Below, in pieces: positions 1 through 5,278 of a stretch of 6,546 bases of DNA; the stretch's first letter is position 1, and each line of letters begins with the position of its first letter. Source of the stretch: Thermoplasmata archaeon (lineage in GTDB: Archaea; Thermoplasmatota; Thermoplasmata; Lutacidiplasmatales; UBA184); NCBI GenBank assembly GCA_013044425.1, contig JABEUK010000075.1:1-6546 (forward strand). Direction: 5' to 3'. The notes beneath the pieces were generated by a model, which was not told the origin of the DNA, made no database searches, and saw nothing but the letters and a program-made list of their open reading frames with translations. The position numbers were made by a program, and so were the translations under genes.

Positions 1-260
1 AGGGCATCGAGATCGTCACGCGTCGCGAAGTTGCCGGTAGATCCCGGGCGCCGCGCTGCCCGGAGTGCGACCGCCGCGCTCGCTCGCTCGGTACGGCCCG
101 CGGCTATCGATGCCCGGGCTGCCACGCCCGCTGGCCCCCCGAAGCCGCGCGACGCGTAGAGGTCCGGCCGGAGTTCCCGGCCGGAGTCTACCATCCGACG
201 CCGTCCGCGCGCCGGCACCTTGCCCCCCTCGGCCCCGAGTCCCCGCTTCCCAATACATAA
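1..260 (+). CDS. tiaS: tRNA(Ile2) 2-agmatinylcytidine synthetase TiaS, C-terminal fragment
   Basis: This is the 3' end of a gene that begins before the window; codons are in phase from base 3 and the stop is TAA at 258-260, giving 85 residues. TiaS is an archaeal enzyme that uses ATP and agmatine to turn C34 of the tRNA-Ile2 anticodon into agmatidine, so that the tRNA reads AUA as isoleucine. The fragment shows the C-terminal zinc ribbon, CPEC at fragment residues 19-22 and CPGC at 37-40, a CX2C-X14-CX2C pattern with GYR just before the second pair. It is followed by a VYHPTPSARRHL segment (residues 62-73), close to the PPSARRHL-like ending typical of TiaS. The kinase-like and OB-fold domains lie outside the window, so the call rests on the tail alone. 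hisS follows after 25 bp on the same strand. A generic zinc-ribbon protein is possible, but the SARRHL ending argues for TiaS. Confidence 0.82.
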   Translation, partial: GIEIVTRREVAGRSRAPRCPECDRRARSLGTARGYRCPGCHARWPPEAARRVEVRPEFPAGVYHPTPSARRHLAPLGPESPLPNT

Positions 261-261
261 G
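251..261 (+). promoter_or_regulatory. Putative TATA box of hisS
   Basis: The AT-rich run AATACATAA (252-260) stands out in very GC-rich DNA. Its centre is about 29 bp before the hisS ATG at 286, the distance expected if transcription starts at or next to the start codon (leaderless mRNA). It overlaps the last codons and TAA stop of tiaS, so hisS may have its own promoter as well as read-through from tiaS. This is inferred from position and composition only. Confidence 0.4.
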
Positions 262-273
262 TACGCAGCGGCC

Positions 274-285
274 GCTCCGCGGAGC
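274..285. repeat. Perfect 12-bp palindrome abutting the hisS start codon
   Basis: GCTCCGCGGAGC is a perfect inverted repeat that ends one base before the hisS ATG. It lies between the putative TATA box and the start, where a bound protein could block transcription. In DNA this GC-rich, a CCGCGG-centred palindrome can also occur by chance, so an operator role is only a possibility. Confidence 0.4.
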
Positions 286-1587
286 ATGCCGTTCGCTCCG
301 CTTCGAGGATTCCGGGACTACGTCCCTCCCGAGGCCGGAGCCCGATCGGAGCTGATGCGACGGATGCGGGCGAGCGCCCGCCGGTGCGGCTTCTCCGAGC
401 TCGAGACCCCGAGCGTCGAGCCGCTCGATCTGTACAAGGTCAAGAGCGGCGAGGAGATCGCCCGGGAGGTCTGGGCGTTCCAGGACAAGGGCGGTCGCGA
501 GGTCGCGCTCGCTCCGGAGACGACCCCCTCGCTCGCCCGGATCTACGCGGAGCGGGCGAAGTCCGAGCCCCTTCCGGTCAAGTGGTTCACGGTCCAGAAG
601 CTCTGGCGCTACGAAGAGCCCCAGGCGGGGAGGACCCGAGAGTTCTCCCAGCTCAATTTCGATATCCTCGGCGTGGGAGGCGTCGAGGCCGAGGTCGAGA
701 CGCTCGCGTCGGCCGCGCTCGCACTCGATGAAGCCGGCGCGTTCGGGCTCTACGCGTTCCGGATCAACGATCGGCCCCTCGCGGAGGGCCTGGGCCGTCA
801 CTTCGGAGCCTCGGACGTGGCGGCGTACTTCCGCACGGTCGATCGCTATCGGAAGTCGTCGGAGAAGGAGTTCCTCGCGGGCCTCGAAACCGCCGGGATC
901 GCGGCCGACCGCGCCGGCGAGCTCGCCGCCCTGTTCGGCTCGGTCGGAGCCGGTGTGCTGCCGGCGGACCTGCCCGCGTTCTTCGACCGGATCGAGGCCC
1001 TCGGGCTCGAGGAGGAGGCCCGGGCCGGCGTCGCGCGGATCCGGGCGCTCATGCGACTGTGCGAGCCCGCGGGGATCGCGGACCGCGTCGCCTTCGATCC
1101 GACCGTGGTCCGAGGCCTTGCGTACTACACGAGCACCGTCTTCGAGGCGTACGCGAAGGATGCGAGCCTGCGGGCGCTGTTCGGTGGGGGACGGTACGAC
1201 CGGCTGATCGAGCTGTTCGGCGGGCCGGCCACTCCGGCCTGCGGGCTCGCGATCGGAGACCAGACCCTCGAGATCCTGTTGAAGGAGCACGGCCGCTGGC
1301 CGGAAGGCGAACCCGCCCTCGATACGTACGTGGTGACGGTGTCGACGGAATTCCTGCCCGATGCGATCCGCCTCGTCCGGGAGCTCCGGCAGGCGGGGGT
1401 CTCAGCCGACACCGATCTGTTGGGGCGCTCGATGTCCCGGCAGCTCAAGGAGGCGGCGCGCCAGCGTGCCCGCCGCGCCCTGATCCTTGGGCCGCAGGAG
1501 GCCTCTCGTGGTGCGGTCGTGGAGCGTGACCTCGCAACGGGGGGCCAACGGGAGATCCCGCGGGACGAGGCTGCACGACCGGCGTGA
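286..1587 (+). CDS. hisS: Histidyl-tRNA synthetase (class II)
   Basis: HisRS charges tRNA-His with histidine using ATP in the cytoplasm. The 433-residue product has the usual family size. The N-terminus carries PLRGFRDYVPPE (residues 5-16). Motif 2 spans about 99-129, with the basic RTREFSQLNFDILG stretch and APETTPSLAR just before it (76-85). The histidine-specific motif is RGLAYYTSTVFEAY (276-289), followed by LFGGGRYDRL (298-307). The motif 3 region reads GLAIGDQTLEILL (320-332), without the Arg found in E. coli-type motif 3. The anticodon-binding domain runs from about 345 to 430. ATG at 286 is chosen because the family begins just before the RGxRDY motif; an in-frame ATG at 220 would add 22 unrelated residues and overlap tiaS. 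No well-spaced Shine-Dalgarno is present. The last 143 nt overlap the opposite-strand nuclease gene. HisZ is unlikely because both the catalytic motifs and the anticodon-binding domain are present. Confidence 0.95.
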   Translation: MPFAPLRGFRDYVPPEAGARSELMRRMRASARRCGFSELETPSVEPLDLYKVKSGEEIAREVWAFQDKGGREVALAPETTPSLARIYAERAKSEPLPVKWFTVQKLWRYEEPQAGRTREFSQLNFDILGVGGVEAEVETLASAALALDEAGAFGLYAFRINDRPLAEGLGRHFGASDVAAYFRTVDRYRKSSEKEFLAGLETAGIAADRAGELAALFGSVGAGVLPADLPAFFDRIEALGLEEEARAGVARIRALMRLCEPAGIADRVAFDPTVVRGLAYYTSTVFEAYAKDASLRALFGGGRYDRLIELFGGPATPACGLAIGDQTLEILLKEHGRWPEGEPALDTYVVTVSTEFLPDAIRLVRELRQAGVSADTDLLGRSMSRQLKEAARQRARRALILGPQEASRGAVVERDLATGGQREIPRDEAARPA

Positions 1588-2329
1588 GCCCCTCCAACTG
1601 ATCGGCGTCCCACAGGAGGATCCCGGGGGGAGACTCACCCTCTTCGATGTACCCGTACCAGTACACGACCGCGCCTTCTCCGAATATCTCGGTGTACGGC
1701 CCGAGCTGACGCTTGAGGTTCTTGCGTAGCTCCACGTCGTCACCGAAGTTCGCTTTCGATTCGATCCAGGTGATCTTCTGGCCGAGGAAGACGATCGGGT
1801 CGTCGAGGAGCGCATCCGGGGTCTTTTGGAACTTGCCGCGAAGGTCCTTCTCCGTACGATACCCGATCCCGTGCTTCTCGAGCCAGCGGTACAGGCGTTC
1901 CTCGCCCTTGATCCCGCGCTCCCGTTGGAGCTCCATCCCGCGAGGCGAGTAGATCATATCGGCCGAGAGGAGCTCCTCGACCTCGTGCCGCAGGCGCGCG
2001 TCGGGGGCCGATTCGGGGTGCAGGAACGATCCCCACACCTGCTTGCGCGGGACCCCGAGACCTTTCATGAGGATCTGGCCCGCCAGGACGGGCGGAAACC
2101 GCCACTCGCGCGAGATCTCGAGCATGCTGCGGCCGCGCTTCCACTCGGAGAGCACGCGGGGGAGCTGGTGCTGGACCGGATAGAAACGTCGGGTCGCGTC
2201 CCGCGTGACCCGGTGAGTGTGGATGACGAAGAGGAGCTCCTCGTCTCGATGTTCGTCGTGGGAGATGCGGTGCACGTCGTCGAGCGTCGCCAGGGCGTCA
2301 TACAGGCGACGGTAAGTGGGGCGGTCCAT
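1445..2329 (-). CDS. TPD-domain (CDIN1/C15orf41-like) PD-(D/E)XK nuclease
   Basis: The 294-residue product matches the TPD family, known in animals as CDIN1 (C15orf41), the protein mutated in congenital dyserythropoietic anaemia type I; archaea have homologues of unproven function. A helical, helix-turn-helix-like region (about 50-100) precedes the nuclease core: KGEERLYRWLEK (141-152), YRTEKDLR (157-164), the signature KTPD (169-172), WIESKANFGDD (188-198) and YWYGYIEEG (223-231). Asp172, Glu190 and Lys192 form a PD...ExK-type catalytic set, so metal-dependent DNA or RNA cleavage is likely. ATG at 2329 is the only in-frame start after the upstream stop; GGAGG at 2345-2349 lies 15 nt away, rather far for a Shine-Dalgarno. 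nadE ends 57 bp upstream on the same strand. Residues 249-294 are Pro/Gly/Arg/His-rich and antisense to hisS, and are probably not part of the fold. Family membership is confident; substrate and cell role are not known. Confidence 0.85.
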   Translation of the reverse strand: MDRPTYRRLYDALATLDDVHRISHDEHRDEELLFVIHTHRVTRDATRRFYPVQHQLPRVLSEWKRGRSMLEISREWRFPPVLAGQILMKGLGVPRKQVWGSFLHPESAPDARLRHEVEELLSADMIYSPRGMELQRERGIKGEERLYRWLEKHGIGYRTEKDLRGKFQKTPDALLDDPIVFLGQKITWIESKANFGDDVELRKNLKRQLGPYTEIFGEGAVVYWYGYIEEGESPPGILLWDADQLEGLTPVVQPRPAGSPVGPPLRGHAPRPHHERPPAAQGSGRGGHAGAPPP

Positions 2330-2344
2330 GGGAAGCCGAAAAGT

Positions 2345-2386
2345 CCTCCGGACGATTCGGCCGGTTCAACCGCGGTTGGGCTTAAG
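2345..2386 (-). promoter_or_regulatory. nadE/TPD-nuclease spacer with possible promoter and 12-bp palindrome
   Basis: The 57-bp spacer between nadE and the nuclease gene (2330-2387) holds three items in transcription order: a TATA-like CTTAAG (2381-2386), a perfect palindrome CAACCGCGGTTG (2367-2378), and GGAGG (complement of 2345-2349) 15 nt before the ATG. A start of transcription near 2357 would give a short leader carrying the GGAGG and would place the palindrome between TATA box and start, as an operator would be. Equally, the palindrome could be a weak stem at the end of nadE. The elements are visible; their function is inferred. Confidence 0.3.
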
Positions 2387-2387
2387 G

Positions 2388-3230
2388 CTATGGCCGGGCG
2401 CGAGGCGCCCCGTGCGAAGGTCCGGCGTGCCCACCCGTCGCGCTCACGTCCGTTCCTACCTTGGCCATCGGAGCGGGGACTCGCTTGTGGAGGTTCCGTT
2501 CCACTCGATCGGCGATGCCGCGCACGTTCTCCAGCGGTAGCGCGGTCTCGCGCGCGATCTCCCCGACGCTCTCCCCCTGCTGCAGCGCCACGAGGATCCG
2601 ATCGATCCCCGCGTACCCGAGACCGAGCTCGGCCTCGTCCGTCTGGTCCGGCCAGAGACCCGCGCTGGGAGCTCGCGCCCGGACCGGGTCGGGAAGCTCG
2701 AGCCGGGCTGCGAGGGCCCGGACCTGCGTCTTGTACAGCTCCCCGATCGGAAGCAGATCGACGCCCCCATCCCCATGCTTCGTGAAGTATCCGAGGAGGA
2801 TCTCCGACCGGTTCCCGGTGCCAAGGACCAGTCGATGCCGCTCGCGAGCGAGGGCGTAGAGCGTTGTCATCCGGATCCGGGCCTTCGTGTTGCCCCAGGT
2901 GACCCGATCGGAAACGTCCGGCAACGCCGCGCGGAAGGCGTTCTCGATGGGGGTGATCACGACGGTCCGCCGCTCGATCCCGAGCGCATCCGCGTACTCC
3001 TCGGTCTCCTTTCTCAGGGCCTCCGAGAACGCCGCGTCCGGCAGGAGAACTCCGAGCACGCGATCCCGGCCGAGCGCGTCGGAAGCCAGGCGGGCCACGA
3101 GGGCGCTATCGATGCCCCCGGAGAGGCCCACGACGGCTCCTTCCACCCCCTCGCTCCGCGCGTTGGAACGCAGAAAGGAATGGATCGTCGCCTCGACGTG
3201 CGCCGGCAGCTCCGGCACTCGAGCGTTCAC
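2388..3230 (-). CDS. nadE: NH3-dependent NAD+ synthetase
   Basis: NadE amidates nicotinic acid adenine dinucleotide to NAD+ through an adenylylated intermediate, the last step of NAD+ synthesis. The 280-residue product is a single synthetase domain with no N-terminal nitrilase-type glutaminase, so ammonia is the expected nitrogen source. Visible motifs are the ATP-pyrophosphatase P-loop VGLSGGIDSA (34-43), GTGNRSEILLGYFTKHGDGG (137-156), LLPIGELYKTQVR (159-171) and PSAGLWPDQTDEAELGLGY (188-206), all canonical. The residues after about 258 (Gly/Ala/His/Pro-rich) look like a variable tail. GTG at 3230-3228 is chosen because it overlaps the TGA of raSEA in a GTGA junction and puts the protein start where the family starts; an upstream ATG at 3290 would add 20 Arg/Gly-rich residues inside raSEA. 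It is the fourth gene of the lsm operon. Confidence 0.95.
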   Translation of the reverse strand: MNARVPELPAHVEATIHSFLRSNARSEGVEGAVVGLSGGIDSALVARLASDALGRDRVLGVLLPDAAFSEALRKETEEYADALGIERRTVVITPIENAFRAALPDVSDRVTWGNTKARIRMTTLYALARERHRLVLGTGNRSEILLGYFTKHGDGGVDLLPIGELYKTQVRALAARLELPDPVRARAPSAGLWPDQTDEAELGLGYAGIDRILVALQQGESVGEIARETALPLENVRGIADRVERNLHKRVPAPMAKVGTDVSATGGHAGPSHGAPRARP

Positions 3231-4249
3231 GCCTCGACCCCTACCGGCTCGAGGGAGCGCACGGTCTCCCAGTTCCTGCGGCAGCCGCACTCGAGCTCGC
3301 GCAACGGCTCGAACTCCTGAGTGAGCGAAGCGCGCTGGATCGCGGCGAGTACCCGGCGATCACATCGACCGCAGTTGTGCGGCCCGCGCGCGAGACCGCC
3401 CGCCGTAGGGAAGGAGACGAGCCGTGCAGCGCCGCGCAGAGCGGCCCCCTCGGTCATCGACTCGACCACGCTCCACAGCCACGGCGGCCGGTAGCGCCGG
3501 CGATGGTAGAGCCACTCGACCACGGTGCCGTTCTGGATGTGGACCGGATTGATGGACAGTGAGTCGAAGTGGGCCCGGGCGGCCCCTACCGAGGCGACCA
3601 CATCGGCGATGGCTTCGCCCTCCCCGAGATAGGGGGGCTTGAGGAGCAGGTACGCCTTTGCCCGCATCCCCGCGGCTCGCACCCGGTCCCCCGCCGCAAA
3701 GTACTCCTCGGGCGGCGAGCCCTTGTTGACGAGCCGGGAGAGCACGTCCGCGTTGGCGCTCTCCAGGCCGAGGGCGGCCTCGATCTCGCCGGGGAAGACC
3801 TCCGAGAGCGGCGCGAGAACCTCCGGCGTAGTGAACTCCGGAAGCGTCTCGAACAGGAAGCGATGCGCCTTGCCGGCGAACGCGCCGAGGATGCGACGTC
3901 GGCTCCCAGGGTCGACCTCGCGGTCATCGAGGAAGCTTCCCGAGGTGTACACCTTGACGTACGGCTCGCCCCGGTACCGGTCGATCGCAGCTTGCAACTG
4001 GTGCGCGAGCTCATCGGGCGTGGCCGAGCGGCCCAGCGTGTCCTTCGCGTAGCCACACATCGAGCAGCCCTTCACGTCGGCCCAGTAGCAGCCGCGGGTC
4101 TTCAGGATCAGCACGAATGCACGGACCTCCTTACCGCCGAGAGCCTCGGCCTCCACCCATTGGTTGACGAACTGGCGGGCGGCATCGGGTTCGGCCGGCG
4201 CCGGGCGTCGCTCGTCGGCGACCGCGCGGGCGATCGATCGCGCGCTCAC
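3227..4249 (-). CDS. Archaeosine synthase radical SAM subunit RaSEA (TIGR01210 family)
   Basis: RaSEA works with ArcS to make archaeosine (G+) at position 15 of archaeal tRNAs: ArcS attaches lysine to preQ0 in tRNA, and RaSEA uses an Fe4S4 cluster and S-adenosylmethionine to split the adduct, leaving the amidine. The 340-residue protein shows LILKTRGCYWADVKGCSMCGYAKDT (47-71, here given by its Cys residues 54, 62 and 65, a CX7CX2C cluster motif rather than the common CX3CX2C), then VYTSGSFLDDREV (100-112), EAALGLES (157-164), KAYLLLKPP (198-206) and SINPVHIQNGTVVEWLY (232-248). A second Cys group lies at the C-terminus (293, 296, 321, 323) and could bind zinc or another cluster. GTG at 4249 overlaps the TGA of the riboflavin kinase gene, and GAGG-type sequences lie just upstream. 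arcS is not in the window. An elongator-type or other radical SAM protein is a less likely alternative. Confidence 0.85.
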   Translation of the reverse strand: MSARSIARAVADERRPAPAEPDAARQFVNQWVEAEALGGKEVRAFVLILKTRGCYWADVKGCSMCGYAKDTLGRSATPDELAHQLQAAIDRYRGEPYVKVYTSGSFLDDREVDPGSRRRILGAFAGKAHRFLFETLPEFTTPEVLAPLSEVFPGEIEAALGLESANADVLSRLVNKGSPPEEYFAAGDRVRAAGMRAKAYLLLKPPYLGEGEAIADVVASVGAARAHFDSLSINPVHIQNGTVVEWLYHRRRYRPPWLWSVVESMTEGAALRGAARLVSFPTAGGLARGPHNCGRCDRRVLAAIQRASLTQEFEPLRELECGCRRNWETVRSLEPVGVEA

Positions 4250-4953
4250 GACTCCTCGACCTCGACGCGGACGTCCATCCCATCCGTCAGATGCAACGTC
4301 TCCCGGAGCGACTCGGGGGCGACGAACTCGACGACGTCCTCGTAGTGGGTCCGATCCGGCCGGATGAGATGACAGGGATGGTCGACCAGCCGGGCCACGT
4401 AGCAGGTCGCGCCCCCGAAGGTCCGGTCGCCGGCCCGGAACCCGTCGATCCGGATCCCCGCCCAGTGGCGCACGAGCCCGATCTGGCGACGGGGTCCGGC
4501 TTCGATCCGAACGTTGAGCGTGCCGGGAAACGGACCGTACCCGAGGCGCGAGGGAAACTGTTGCGCGTATCCCGGCTGGGTGAGATAGTAGCGACCTTCC
4601 CCGAGACCGGAGGCGACCGTTCCCTGGAAGGAGATCCGCGCCGGACCGTCGAAGATGCGGTGGTAGATGTGGTACTCCGCACGCAGGGCGTCGACCCCTG
4701 CCGGCGTCAGCGCGAGCTTCGGGCGTCGCCCCACCAGGGTTCGGGTGAGATAGCCACGCTTCTCCAGCGCGACGAGATAGCGGTCGGCGGCCTGCTGGCT
4801 CGCTCCGATCCTCTCGCCGACCTCGCGCGAGGTCAGCTCGAGGGGGGCGCGGTCGGCGCCCGCGAGCCCGAGCTGCTTGAGGACGGCAAGCTCCTCTCCC
4901 TTCGAACGGAGACGTGAGCGCTCCCGATCCGTCGAGGGGGCCGCTGCGCTCAC
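4246..4953 (-). CDS. ribK: Winged-helix / CTP-dependent riboflavin kinase (RbkR-type bifunctional regulator)
   Basis: The C-terminal domain (about 108-233) is an archaeal riboflavin kinase, which makes FMN from riboflavin using CTP instead of ATP. It follows the Methanocaldococcus MJ0056 pattern closely: GTVASGLGEGRYYLTQPGY (111-129), PGTLNVRI (143-150), YEDVVEFVAPESLRETLHL (204-222), then DGMDVRVEV (224-232). The N-terminal part (about 18-95) is a winged helix-turn-helix: TSREVGERIGASQQAADRYL (41-60) is the HTH core and GYLTRTLVGRRPKLALT (67-83) the wing. This is the architecture of RbkR, a described archaeal repressor of riboflavin genes that also has the kinase activity. GTG at 4953 overlaps the lsm stop in GTGA. 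At 235 residues the size fits the fused form. No other riboflavin gene is in the window, so the genes it controls cannot be seen. Kinase assignment is firm; DNA binding is inferred from the fold. Confidence 0.93.
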   Translation of the reverse strand: MSAAAPSTDRERSRLRSKGEELAVLKQLGLAGADRAPLELTSREVGERIGASQQAADRYLVALEKRGYLTRTLVGRRPKLALTPAGVDALRAEYHIYHRIFDGPARISFQGTVASGLGEGRYYLTQPGYAQQFPSRLGYGPFPGTLNVRIEAGPRRQIGLVRHWAGIRIDGFRAGDRTFGGATCYVARLVDHPCHLIRPDRTHYEDVVEFVAPESLRETLHLTDGMDVRVEVEES

Positions 4954-5192
4954 GGTGCTTTTGCCGGCATCCCTCCCGGCGCGAAGAGGCTCGTTATACT
5001 CGAGCCACGTACGATCAGTCGACCGAGACGACGCGTCCGCTCCGCCGTCGTTTCCTCGGAGTGGTCCAGGACGAGATTGAGATGCTCGTCCATGCCGAGG
5101 AGCTCGCCCGAGATCGTGCGTCCATCCTTCAGGACGAGCGAAACTCGCTGGTGAAGAGCCTGCTCCAGGACATGGGCCGGACCGGTCGCCAT
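4950..5192 (-). CDS. Sm-like archaeal RNA-binding protein (LSm/SmAP)
   Basis: The 80-residue protein is a single Sm fold. Archaeal Lsm proteins form six- or seven-membered rings that bind U-rich RNA and associate with tRNA processing and other RNA metabolism. The Sm1 motif is visible at about residues 13-44 (RVSLVLKDGRTISGELLGMD, then EHLNLVLDH), with the RNA-contact residues Asp35, His37 and Asn39 in a DEHLN pattern. Sm2 is at about 59-69, with Arg62-Gly63 in LIVRGSSITSLF. The start is ATG at 5192, because the Sm fold begins a few residues later and a TATA-like box lies 27 bp upstream; an in-frame ATG at 5297 would add 35 residues and run into the citrate synthase gene. It is the promoter-proximal gene of the minus-strand operon, and its TGA overlaps the next GTG. 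Recognition is firm; its particular RNA partners cannot be told. Confidence 0.93.
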   Translation of the reverse strand: MATGPAHVLEQALHQRVSLVLKDGRTISGELLGMDEHLNLVLDHSEETTAERTRRLGRLIVRGSSITSLFAPGGMPAKAP

Positions 5193-5212
5193 CGCCGACA
5201 GGAGTGGGGGAG

Positions 5213-5228
5213 CTTCCTTAACCTTTCC
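5213..5228 (-). promoter_or_regulatory. Putative TATA/BRE promoter of the lsm operon
   Basis: Read on the minus strand, GGAAAGGTTAAGGA contains a purine-rich BRE-like part followed by TTAA (5221-5218). The TTAA centre lies 27-28 bp before the lsm ATG (5192), the expected spacing for a leaderless transcript, and no Shine-Dalgarno sits in front of the ATG. This would be the main promoter for lsm, ribK, raSEA and nadE. The call rests on composition and spacing. Confidence 0.45.
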
Positions 5229-5244
5229 CGGAACGCCTCCCGGC

Positions 5245-5256
5245 AAAGCGATATCC
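5245..5256 (+). promoter_or_regulatory. Putative TATA/BRE promoter of citrate synthase
   Basis: AAAGCGATATCC holds an ATAT core (5251-5254) with a purine-rich BRE-like AAAG just upstream. The core centre is 26-27 bp before the ATG at 5279, and there is no Shine-Dalgarno, so a leaderless transcript is likely. It is about 33 bp from the divergent lsm TATA-like box, and the repeated TCCCGG (5226-5231 and 5238-5243, 12 bp apart) lies between the two. Confidence 0.45.
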
Positions 5257-5278
5257 TGGCGTACCTCCGTCACGCCGT

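Noticed and set aside
281..284. GGAG before hisS as a ribosome binding site
   Set aside because: It is only one base from the ATG, too close to act as a Shine-Dalgarno.
220..285. Earlier in-frame ATG for hisS
   Set aside because: It would overlap tiaS and add 22 residues not seen in HisRS; ATG 286 fits both the family start and the TATA-like box spacing.
16..1290. Long minus-strand open frame of 424 codons across hisS
   Set aside because: It is antisense to clear HisRS motifs, its product is Arg/Gly/Pro/Glu-rich without domains, and such open frames are common opposite genes in GC-rich DNA.
2361..2380. GGTTCAA sequence resembling a tRNA T-loop
   Set aside because: The flanking bases do not pair as a T-stem and no acceptor, D or anticodon arm can be built around it.
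1826..2785. Plus-strand open frame of 319 codons across the nuclease and nadE
   Set aside because: It spans two well-supported minus-strand genes and their gap, and the product is low-complexity Arg/Ser/Pro with no recognisable motif.
3231..3290. ATG start for nadE 20 codons upstream
   Set aside because: The added residues are Arg/Gly-rich and lie inside raSEA; GTG 3230 matches the GTGA junction pattern and the family start.
3569..4345. Plus-strand open frame of 258 codons across raSEA
   Set aside because: It is the mirror of the RaSEA coding strand; no domain, start context or promoter supports it.
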